Under the pieces are notes generated by a model. The model made no database searches. It saw only the letters and a list, made by a program, of their open reading frames with translations, and was not told where the DNA came from. DNA of 64,000 nt from positions 1,550,001-1,614,000 of the forward strand of contig WHVY01000007.1 of NCBI GenBank assembly GCA_022266195.1, written 5' to 3'. The translations under genes were made by a program, and so were the position numbers. The stretch is from Tetranychus cinnabarinus. Its lineage: Eukaryota; Arthropoda; Arachnida; Trombidiformes; Tetranychidae. Positions 13,260 to 21,588 of this stretch are shown here, one piece after another; position 1 is the stretch's first letter; each line of letters begins with the position of its first letter.

Positions 13260-14292
13260 TCCAAGTGGTTCTCCTCCTTACAAGAGGCATCACGTGTTGC
13301 ACTAACTTAATTTTGCGTTCATTGAGTGCCACTGAAGATATTATGTTTCAATTGCAGAAAGTTATTGTGCCAGTGATATTAAGCCTGGTAAGTTTGCCGA
13401 TTTGTACTTAAAATAAAGCCTAACAAAAGGTTGTAATGCCATCTTTCGAGGTTTAAGATAATGCCTGCTTCTACGATTATGTTAACTCGTGATTTGTCAA
13501 AATAGCGAAAGACAAAAAAGTAAATCGGCTTTTAAATTAACATTAATCTATTGAAAAGTTTAGTACGAAAATCGGTTTAAATCAAGTGGCAAGTTAGCTT
13601 GTGGCGGTTCACTGTCATTTCGCTAGAAAAGCATTTAATCTAAATCTTTTTAATCGCTTTAAATCTCTCTGACTTGAGCAAAAAGGACCTGGAAGCGGCA
13701 TCTAATGATGAATATGATAACTTCAAAGGATAAGGAATATTGTTCTGGTACATGAAGATACTAATACTTTTGTGCTCCTAACTCTTTCCAGGTAACAACC
13801 GGAGGAGCGAGTTGTTCGAAGCTGTGGATCCCTCGGTATTCCAAGTTGTTTCAATATGTGGTCATGGAACTAAACAAAAAATCGTCTATGTAATTGCGAA
13901 GAGTGCAATGGTTCATCAAGCTTGATTATGTCCTTACGCGATTTTCGATCGAAAAGACCAAGCATTCACAATGAAGGATCAGTTTTATACAAAAAGACTT
14001 CTCATCAAGGTGTGAACTTTTGAGTCTCATTTCTTTTGACAATGAAGAGATAGTTTAAGACAAAAGGAAAACCCACCTAAAAATGAAGAGACCAAAGTTA
14101 ATTTTCAATAACTAATTCTTGCAAACTTTGAGTATTATTCCGATTTTACTGTTTATAAACTTATTTGATTGCTTTTAAATGTTTTGTTAAATTTATTTAA
14201 TTAAAAACTTGTAAAGAGAGAGAGAGAGAGAGAGAAAGAGAAGTTTACAGTGATATTCGAGTTTCTTTGTGAAACTTTCATATTATCTGGGC
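13260..14292. other. intergenic region between PLAT paralogs A and B, with a decayed coding-like segment
   Basis: No intact gene. Positions about 13780-13930 (plus) hold a 40-odd-codon open stretch of mixed base composition, including GNNRRSELFEAVDPSVF, bounded upstream by a stop and lacking a start or recognisable family. It looks like a fragment of a gene or retroelement. A GA microsatellite lies at 14215-14242. Confidence 0.35.
14215..14242. repeat. GA dinucleotide repeat
   Basis: About 14 GA units with one A insertion, 50 bases downstream of the paralog B stop codon on the transcribed side. Confidence 0.9.
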
Positions 14293-14998
14293 TCAAATAC
14301 AAGAATTGAAAGTAGCTCCATCCGCATGTTTAATTCCGATCGGAATCTTTTCTGGACAAAACTTGCGACTTTGAGATGAAGCAACACTGAAAGAGCAAGA
14401 CATTATACAATTAATTAACAGAACAATCATAACAGGCTTCAGCCAATTGATTGAATGATACTCACTGTGTGTAAGGATTGACGATTGAAGTGCTAAGGGT
14501 AACTGAGTCGAAATAGATTTTTGGCTTTTTGATTGCATAGTAAGGATTGTATGGTGAAGCCAGAGTCCATCGAAGGTAAACCGATGTAATGTTGTTCAAT
14601 GGAGCAAAAGATGCTATTGCTGCAGTATAAGTTCTGTCCTTTTTGATCTTAACATCTCTGTAAATGAAACGATACAAAATTCATTTAATTTTCGCTTCAA
14701 TCATTTGATATGAAATTAAACTTTTATAACTTACGTTGGGGTCAAAACAAAGTCTTCTTGTGAAGTCTTTTTGGAATCGTAACTCATGACTGAAAGCTTG
14801 AGTTTACCTTCATGGCTATCGAATTTTTTATCGGCCGTTTTAACAGTCACTTCATAGCTGAACACTGAAAGCATAAACACAATTTTCAATTAATTAATTC
14901 TGTAGAATCAGGAAACAATTATAATTACCTTGAGCAGCATCAATGACAACATATAAGTTGACAGCTAAAACAAAAGCCAAAAATATTTTTGAATTCAT
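14293..14998 (-). CDS. secreted single PLAT-domain protein, paralog B
   Basis: Four exons on minus: 14998-14929 (70), 14864-14735 (130), 14657-14466 (192) and 14386-14293 (94 bases). They splice to 161 residues. A signal peptide (about residues 1-22) is followed by the PLAT-like fold with the ITSVYLRWTLASPYNPYY block, IYFDSVTL, and the final KFCP...SC pair. Exon lengths and intron phases are identical to paralogs C, D and E. It is transcribed in the same direction as A and away from C; the B-C interval (about 1.1 kb) acts as a divergent promoter region. No catalytic residues are apparent, and an extracellular binding role is inferred from the fold. All splice sites and the frame are intact, so it appears functional. 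Confidence 0.88.
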
Positions 14999-15079
14999 GT
15001 CGAGTCGATTATTTATTAATGATGATGATGTTTCAGCTAACTTCAGAGCAATGAATAAAATATGATCGAAATGAATTAC

Positions 15080-15087
15080 TTTAAATA
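15080..15087 (-). promoter_or_regulatory. TATTTAAA core-promoter box of PLAT paralog B
   Basis: TATTTAAA on minus, about 82-89 bases before the ATG. It is preceded on minus by GATTATTGATA, a motif also seen upstream of paralogs C and E. Confidence 0.6.
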
Positions 15088-15129
15088 ATGGCAAACTATC
15101 AATAATCTAAAAGATTTTATTCTTTCCAA

Positions 15130-15950
15130 GAACAAACATGGGCTGACTCAATTTGCGTTTTTGATTGTAATTGATGATATTGTTCAGTTGAAAAAAGTTG
15201 TACTAACGATAAGTTTTGATCGTATCTTCAATGTTATTGTTTTACAGCTTGAATGTATTGAAATTGATCAATGATCTTGATTTTTATTGCTATTCATATC
15301 TTGTTGTTTGATCTGGGTTTCATCGATTTCAAAGGGTAATGTTCATTCAAATGGAGGGTTTCAGACTCTGTGTTTACTCAAACAGACGGTCAATGCCATT
15401 TACTGAGCGTTTTTATTCTGTCTGCCTGTTCGGGTTCATAACTCGAAAACCATTTATGCTAAAGAAAGGGGGGAAATGGTTCTTTTTCACTCGAGGTAGC
15501 CCATGCACATTGTTTCGATTTCATTTGTTTATTTGAAAAAAATGCGTATTTGGTCAACAATTAATCTCAGAAACTTATTTCTATCATTGTATCGAGCTTC
15601 TTAGATTCAAAACGCACAAACCTTTGCTTAAAAGAAATTTTTAGAAACCAAATCGAACTTGATGTTTGATAGTTTCTAGAAAAGAAATTTTCCAGAAAAA
15701 TAAACACATGAAAAATGATTTCAACCCAAAAGTTTCAAGATAAATTGTAATAAATTAATCAAAATAATTATCGAATTTAGTCGGAAAACAATGAAATTAA
15801 GATAAGTTTATACAAAATAAAGCTAACTTTTATCAACTGGTTTTGTTATTAGTTATCGATTAGATCGATGAGATGGTTGTATCAATTGTTTTCAATAATA
15901 TCGTAATAAATGATCATTGCAAAACAAATTGTAACTCATGATTACTCGGA
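15130..15950. other. intergenic region between divergent PLAT paralogs B and C
   Basis: No supported gene. A 65-residue plus frame at 15339-15536 has a less AT-rich composition but no motif and no signal peptide. The right half (about 15660-15950) resembles the upstream regions of paralogs D (19880-20060) and less clearly E, so promoter DNA was duplicated along with the genes. Confidence 0.45.
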
Positions 15951-15993
15951 ATTTTGTGGAGGAGAATCTCTCTGATTATTGATAATTTGCCAC

Positions 15994-16001
15994 TATTTAA
16001 A
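15994..16001 (+). promoter_or_regulatory. TATTTAAA core-promoter box of PLAT paralog C
   Basis: TATTTAAA 92 bases before the ATG, inside a block (GATTATTGATAATTTG then CACTATTTAAAG) that recurs upstream of its paralogs. Confidence 0.6.
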
Positions 16002-16085
16002 GTATTTCATTTCAACCATCATTATTTGCGCTACTTTGAAGTTAAATCAACATTGAAAGTCAACAAAACAAGAAATAAACTCAAC

Positions 16086-16811
16086 ATGAATTCAAAGATC
16101 TTTTTTGCTTTTGTTTTAGCTGTTAACATTTGTATCATCACTGTAAATGCTCAAGGTAAGGTCCAAGTCTCATTGTTTTCTCAGTCCACAGAATTAATTG
16201 CTCACAAATTGTGTTCGTGTTTTTAGTTTACAGCTATGGTGTGTCTGTTAAAACGGCCGACAAAAAATTCGATAGTCATGAAGGTAAACTCAAGCTTGCA
16301 ATCATGAGTACTAATACCAAAAAAACTACACAAGAAGACTTTGTATTGACTCCAAAGTAAGTTAATTTTATTTCATATATTTATTTGCATATTCATTGTT
16401 GACATATTTTGTTAATTTTTCTTGCAGTGATATCAAGATAAAAAAGGACAGAACTTATACTGCAACAGTTGCATCAATCGCTCCATTGAATAACATTACT
16501 TCGGTTTACCTTCGATGGACTCTGGCCTCACCATACAATCCCTACTACGCAATCAAAAAGCCAACAATCTACTTTGATTCAGTTACCCTTAGCACTTCAA
16601 TCGTTAATCCTTACACACAGTGAGTATCATCTTATTTATTGATTGAAGATCATTGTGATTGCTTTGTTAATGCAAGTTGTTGATCGTAATTAATTGTACA
16701 ATTTTTTGCACTTTCAGTCTTGCTGTTTCTCAAAGTCGCAAGTTTTGTCCAGCAACTACACCAATCGGAATTAAACATGCCGATGGAGCTACTTTCAATT
16801 CATGTATCTGA
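16086..16811 (+). CDS. secreted single PLAT-domain protein, paralog C
   Basis: Exons 16086-16155, 16227-16356, 16428-16619 and 16718-16811 (70, 130, 192 and 94 bases) give 161 residues. A signal peptide is followed by a lipase-type PLAT domain: SYGVSVKTAD strand, ITSVYLRWTLASPYNPYY block, IYFDSVTL strand, and a KFCP...SC terminal pair. An upstream in-frame ATG exists at 15954, but the TATA-like box and paralogs place the true start at 16086. AATAAA at 16877-16882 is the likely poly(A) signal. A decayed inverted copy of the neighbouring follistatin-repeat gene begins about 130 bases downstream, so this paralog was carried in, or bordered by, a rearrangement. Confidence 0.88.
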
Positions 16812-16944
16812 ACAAAACTATAAAAGTTACGGACCATTAACTCAACTAATCTTGTAATATTTTTTCGTGTTTTATAAATAAATTAAATAAAATAAATTTT
16901 AAAAGTATTTTTTTCATGTTAATGTTAAATCTCATTAAGGTTAA

Positions 16945-17298
16945 TGTCATTATTTTATGGCCAGTGCGAGGAAACTGAAGATGAACCAACAAGCTCAGAT
17001 GATAATAGCTCTGATAACAATGAATCTCACAAGAATCATCAGACAAAGTCAGAGCATCTAACTCAACCTCATCATCATCATCGCCATCAAAATGAACACA
17101 AAGATTTCAAATCTAGAGATTCAGATGCTGTTGAACACCACTCATCATCAGTGGCATCCAGAGATTCAAAAAATCCCTGTCAAAGGTTGAAATGTAATTT
17201 CGCAGAAGTTTATGAATTCAATACTAGAGGTCGCCCTTACTGTGAATACAAATTCAATTGTTCAACAAAAATAAGACAGATTAAGGGATACTGAACAG
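16945..17298 (+). pseudogene. inverted partial copy of the last exon of the agrin-like gene
   Basis: About 350 bases match, in opposite orientation, the middle of exon 8 of the large minus-strand gene (about 21640-21975). The match covers the acidic/His-rich linker and the start of the final Kazal module. The copy still reads open for about 110 codons but has lost key cysteines: GGVCEF became AEVYEF and CECKF became CEYKF. It then stops where the original continues. It lacks a start, splice sites and the rest of the module, so it is a decaying duplicate. Its presence next to paralog C, while the parent exon lies beside paralog D, shows that PLAT genes and this exon moved together. Confidence 0.85.
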
Positions 17299-17712
17299 TT
17301 CGCGTTTCCCTGATAGAAGAATCATGTCGTTAGGTGCGTTTTAATAGTTTTGTTGGAAAATCGCATTTCCTGGGAGTTATTCATCGAATCCCTTAAGACC
17401 CCATGCTAACCTAACTTTTCAAATAGAGCTTTGCATGACGATTCTATGATGCTATCCACGTTGCTTCAAACTTCTGGTATATTTATTAGACTCAGACCTA
17501 GTATATTGTTTAGCGCCCTAAAATCAATATGGAGCAAACATTATTCTAGAACATAGAACATTATTCACGCAGACTCAGTAATGGTTCCTAATGGTTCCAG
17601 GTTAATTAATATAAGCGATACTTTTACAATTTCAAGACCACAACATCAAAAGCAGCGATTGCATCAACGTCACCAATAATAAAAATAATAATAGTAATAA
17701 TAACATAGCAAA
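17299..17712 (+). other. upstream region of the Gln/His/Pro-rich gene
   Basis: No gene seen. Composition is less AT-biased than typical intergenic DNA here. An AAT/AAC-rich stretch immediately precedes the start codon at 17713. It probably contains the promoter and 5' untranslated region of that gene. Confidence 0.35.
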
Positions 17713-18204
17713 ATGGACTCTGGTGGTCATGCCATTGGCAGCGGTACACTCCAACAAAAGTTGCTGGAGCCGAAGTTAGAGGGTCATCCTGACCACTCAC
17801 CGCTACAGCACCATAACCAACTCGATCAGTCTATTCAGCCTTCCCCACATCAGCCTCAACATTATCAGCTTCCTACCCATCGACCTCCACCCCATCAGCC
17901 CACACAAGCCCAGCTTCCACCAGCCGATACTTCGCAAGTCCATCCTCAGCAGATCTACAGGGCGAGAAGAAGAAGAAGAAGAGGACAAGCATGGCAACGG
18001 ACAAACAATAAGTAAGCTTTTTATTTAATTCCCATTAAATGTTCTTATGATCGCAATGATCTAATTTGTATTCGTTTTTCTTTTGTATCTTTCAGTATGA
18101 ACATTACCAATAATATCTACATCTTGGATGGTCGGTCTCCAGCGGCTATGGACATAATAAATAGGTGCCTTCAAGGACATTCCCGCTGGAACCGACCATA
18201 TTAA
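17713..18204 (+). CDS. unrecognised 135-residue Gln/His/Pro-rich protein with a distinct C-terminal segment
   Basis: Two exons, 17713-18011 and 18096-18204, are joined across an 84-base intron with GTAAGC donor and TTTCAG acceptor. Splicing avoids the stop at 18013. Residues 1-80 are low-complexity (many Gln, His, Pro). A run of six Arg follows at about 84-91, then a C-terminal 35-residue segment with ordinary complexity (starting MNITNNIYILDGR, ending HSRWNRPY). The basic run suggests a nucleic-acid or nuclear role, but this is only inference. No signal peptide or membrane segment. AATAAA-type signals follow at about 18222-18240. I do not recognise the family. Splice sites, codon use and poly(A) signals support a real gene despite the repeat-rich surroundings. 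It may belong to a mobile element. Confidence 0.6.
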
Positions 18205-18289
18205 AATCTTAAAAAAATGATAAATAAAATAATTAAATAAAAGTGATGATTATGATATAAATAAAAAGCATTAAAAAATTATTTAGTTA

Positions 18290-18536
18290 CAGTAAATCTC
18301 CGAGTTTTTTGTTTTTATTGGAGTGCTGACATCTATGTGAACTACAGGGGGAAATAATTAAATTTTACAGTTTAAACAATTAGTCCAGTCTGGTGATTTC
18401 CCTTTAGCCTTTCTACCCTTTTCCTTTCAGGGGGAGTCATTGACTAATTGTTTGAACTGTAAAATTTAATTATTTCCCCCTGTAGTTCACATAGATGTCA
18501 GCACTTCAATAAAACAAAAAATTCGAGGATTTACTG
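18290..18536. mobile_element. 247-base foldback MITE-like element
   Basis: Arms 18290-18385 and 18442-18536 are inverted repeats of about 95 bases with few mismatches, separated by a 56-base loop. The outer ends read CAGTAAATC on both strands, reminiscent of Tc1/mariner CAGT ends. Flanking dinucleotides are TA (left) and AA (right), so a TA target duplication is only partly preserved. No coding capacity. The whole element would form a long hairpin if transcribed. Confidence 0.8.
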
Positions 18537-19130
18537 AATATTATTTTTAAGTAAGTATGCATTAAAAAGTTTATAGCAAATCTGAAACCGCCATGAAAAA
18601 TTTTCGACCTCTCATGATGGAAAGCTTTTAAAGCCAAATATCACAAAATGACACAAGTTATATCTATAACTATTAAATAACTATAACTATTTATTAATAT
18701 TATTAATACATAGTTACAAGATTGATCTCGGTTTTTATATCAGTTTTCTGCAATTTTCACTCTTTTTGGCTATTTTTCAAATATGATTGACCAAATTATT
18801 TAGCATGTTTGATTACGTTGTTTCAACATTTACTGGCTTGAACGGCATCTTTATTGTGTTTATAAATATACTTATAAATTCATATTTCAATCTGTTTTTC
18901 ACAATTTTAACCCTGTTTGCTGATTTTTCCAGAATCCAAACTTCACTATATAATTCAGCATGCTATTTATATGCATATCCATGTAATCAACATGGATATT
19001 GAGTAATCGGCTGAATTTGCGGTCTCTTTCAACATGATGAGTTAGTCGAGACAAATGAAATACCTTTCATTCGAATCGCTTCGGATGACCTCGGGTACTT
19101 CCCTTGTAAGAATAGTTTATAAGAATAATT
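18537..19130. other. repeat-rich intergenic stretch
   Basis: No gene supported; a 71-residue plus frame at 18787-19002 is AT-rich and hydrophobic by composition. The segment near 19100-19130 (AAGAATAGTTTATAAGAATA) recurs near 21270-21295, part of a duplicated block. Confidence 0.4.
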
Positions 19131-19133
19131 CCG

Positions 19134-19220
19134 TTTCAATTGCAGTGCTATAAGGTTTGGTCTTTTTGACACAATTCAACTCAACATTGTAATCCAAAAA
19201 AAAACAACTTTGATACATAC
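19134..19220. repeat. dispersed repeat R, copy 1
   Basis: About 85 bases with the core GCTATAAGGTTTGGTC and then TTTTTGACACAATTCAAC. Near-identical copies lie at 19801-19866 and 21343-21436. Together with the tail repeats they outline a tandem duplication. Confidence 0.85.
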
Positions 19221-19361
19221 AAGGCATTTCAGATGTTTTTACACAAATTTAAATTAGCGCTTCAACAAAGGGTTAAAGATTTTGATCAAAGAGGGTGGGG
19301 TGATCTATTGTTTATAATCTCCTCTATCTGTTGATATCAAAAATAATTAAAAATTATAATT

Positions 19362-19688
19362 ATGCCAAAGTTAATTAGTGAATCGGCCGAAGGTCGAATT
19401 TTAGCTCTCCGAGCTGAAAATTTTTCATACTCTGTGATTCAAAAACGATTAAAAAGTGAAAATATCAATATATCTATTAAGTCAATATCTAATGTGATTA
19501 ATCGTAAAGGCAAAATTCGTAATTGTTCAGATAACGGACAGCAATTCAAGTACCAACGAACGCGCCCAAAGAGAGACAAAAGAGTTGTTTCAAGTGTTGA
19601 TAAAATGTGTAATGGTTTAAATGTTCCTACCCAAAGTGTAAATTCAATGAAAATTGATGAACAAATTTTGTTGATTGGTGAAGTCTAA
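19362..19688 (+). mobile_element. transposase-type helix-turn-helix ORF (Tc1/mariner-like remnant)
   Basis: A complete 108-residue frame begins MPKLISESAEGRILAL. It continues with a helix-turn-helix of the kind found at the N-terminus of Tc1/mariner transposases: helix about residues 8-18, FSYSVIQKRL as second helix, ISIKSISNVI as recognition helix. A basic segment (RTRPKRDKR) follows. The DDE/DDD catalytic domain is absent; the frame stops inside a segment that is duplicated next to the agrin-like gene's stop codon. It is either a transposon remnant or a small domesticated DNA-binding protein. Confidence 0.65.
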
Positions 19689-19794
19689 ACTGTAAATATT
19701 CAATTGTTTACTGTGATTGATAAATTGCATTGATCACTATCTACAGATTTAATCTCAATCTGTCGTCGACATGATTCTTCTTTCAGGGAACATT
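19649..19794 (-). repeat. duplicated tail of the agrin-like gene plus HTH-ORF end, copy 1
   Basis: 146 bases nearly identical to 21444-21588. The minus strand carries the last ~30 codons and stop of the agrin-like gene, and the plus strand the last ~12 codons of the HTH ORF. At 19794 the similarity breaks and a second copy of repeat R follows directly, marking a duplication junction. Confidence 0.85.
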
Positions 19795-19800
19795 AATACA

Positions 19801-19866
19801 TTTCATTTCAATTACAGAGCTATAAGTTTTGGTCTTTTTGACACAATTTAACATAACATTGTAATG
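19801..19866. repeat. dispersed repeat R, copy 2
   Basis: About 65 bases matching the copies at 19134 and 21343. It abuts the end of the duplicated tail and leads into the upstream region of PLAT paralog D. Confidence 0.8.
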
Positions 19867-20181
19867 GAGTTTCACTAAACTTAGAAATGAACAGACATTT
19901 CCGAGAAAATAAACATAAATGATTCGTACCTAAAAGTTTAGAGATAAATTGTACTAAATAATCACAATAATATATCAAATTTATTCGTACACCCATGTGA
20001 AATATAAGTGAATTTTAATCAACTGGTTAAATTATCGATAAAATGAATGTAGATGGTTTTATCAAATATTTTCAATCATACAATAATATTATCATCATAA
20101 ACAATCATTACAACACAATGGACAACACAAAATTACTAGGAATTCTGTGGTGTAAAATCGGTGTAAATGATAATTTTTCAC

Positions 20182-20189
20182 TATTTAAA
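20182..20189 (+). promoter_or_regulatory. TATTTAAA core-promoter box of PLAT paralog D
   Basis: TATTTAAA 87 bases before the ATG in the context TTCACTATTTAAAGC, matching the boxes of paralogs A, B and C. Confidence 0.6.
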
Positions 20190-20268
20190 GCATTTCATGT
20201 TGGTCATTTTGTATTACTTCAAAGTTAAAGTGTCATTTAGAATCAACAGAAAAATAAATCGACTCAAC

Positions 20269-20978
20269 ATGAATGCAAAGATCTTGTTTGCTTTTGTTTT
20301 GGCTGTCAACATTTGTGTCATCATTGATGCTGCTCAAGGTATTTATTAATATGATTATTTCTTGGTTCTACCGAATTAATTAATTGAAAATTGTGTTTGT
20401 GCTTTCAGTGTACAGCCGTGAAGTGATTGTCAGAACGGCCGATAAAGAATTCAGCAGTCATGATGGTAAAATCAAAATTTCAGTTCTCAGCTCTGATAGC
20501 GTAAAGACTTCACAAGAAGACTTCGTATTGACTCCAAAGTAAGTTCATTTTATTTCATATCTTAATGCATTGCTAACAAACTTTGAATCATTTTCCTGCA
20601 GTTATATTGAAATCAAAAAAGACGAAACTTATTTTTATAGAATACCACTGATTGCTCCATTGGAAAACATTACATCGGTTTACCTTCGATGGACTCTGGC
20701 CTCACCATACAATCCCTACTATGCAATCAAAAAGCCAAAAATATATTTCGACTCAGTTACTCTTGTCTCTACATACATTGTACCTTACATACTGTGAGTA
20801 TCATCTATTCAATTGATTGAAGACTATTATTGTTTTGTTTATGCAAGTTGCTAATCATAATTAATTGTTCAATTGCTCTTACAGTCAGGTCGGATCTATA
20901 AATCGCAAGTTTTGTCCGGAAACTATTCCGATCGGTATCGAACATGCGGATGGAGCTACTTTCAATCCTTGTACTTGA
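20269..20978 (+). CDS. secreted single PLAT-domain protein, paralog D
   Basis: Exons 20269-20338, 20409-20538, 20602-20793 and 20885-20978 (70, 130, 192 and 94 bases) encode 161 residues. A signal peptide (MNAKILFAF start) is followed by the PLAT-like domain with the ITSVYLRWTLASPYNPYY block, IYFDSVTL and the terminal KFCP...C pair. It is the most diverged member around exon 3 (ETYFYRIPLIAPLEN) and its exon 3 end (LVSTYIVPYIL). AATAAA at 21026-21031. The stop codon is about 520 bases from the oppositely oriented end of the agrin-like gene, so the two transcripts converge and may overlap at their 3' ends. Confidence 0.88.
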
Positions 20979-21342
20979 AGAAAGCTATGAAAGTTTTAAA
21001 GAGAAGATTCAAATATCTATGATTAAATAAATTATAAAAGCAAAATAATTCTCTATTTTATTATTGTGATAGATCTTCACTCGCTAGTTCAATTCTTGAT
21101 GAGGGTAAATATTACAATATTGTTAGTCAGATTTTACCAATTATTACTACTTTTGCTTTGACACGATGAACTCGGTTGCAGATAGTTATATCCGCGTATT
21201 TAAATGGTTTGCAAGTATTTTTATTCCTTGAATTTGAAAATAGCGTGAAAAAACTTTAAATAATGGAATACGCTAAGAATAGTTTATAAGAATAGAATAA
21301 TGCGATTAGAATTGAAAAATTAAAATCTGACTTTACTTTTTA

Positions 21343-21436
21343 CATTTCATTTCAATTACAGTGCTATAAGTTTTGGTCTTTTTGACACAATTCAACTCAA
21401 CATTGTAATCCAAAAAAAAACAACTTTGATACATAA
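21343..21436. repeat. dispersed repeat R, copy 3
   Basis: About 94 bases matching copies at 19134 and 19801, lying in the 3' flank of the agrin-like gene. Compared with the 19134-19794 block, the segment carrying most of the HTH ORF (about 19221-19648) is missing here, so this copy has an internal deletion or the other an insertion. Confidence 0.85.
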
Positions 21437-21443
21437 ATTTAAG

Positions 21444-21588
21444 GAAAATTGATGAACAAATTTTGTTGATTGGTGAAGTCTAAATTGTAAATATTCAATT
21501 GTTCACTGTGATTGATAAATTGCATTGATCACTATCTACAGATTTAATCTCAATCTGTCGTCGACATGATTCTTCTTTCAGGGAACAT
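21444..21588 (-). repeat. duplicated tail of the agrin-like gene plus HTH-ORF end, copy 2
   Basis: Counterpart of 19649-19794. In this copy the minus-strand frame is continuous with the intact exon 8 of the agrin-like gene, so it is the one in use. Confidence 0.85.

Noticed and set aside
17803..17997. 64-residue minus frame (Ser, Leu, Gly-rich)
   Set aside because: Antisense to the Gln/His/Pro-rich exon.
16812..21494. Laminin-G exons continuing the agrin-like gene on minus
   Set aside because: The frame ends in a stop at 21495 without a usable donor, and no matching minus-strand exon was seen downstream in this interval.
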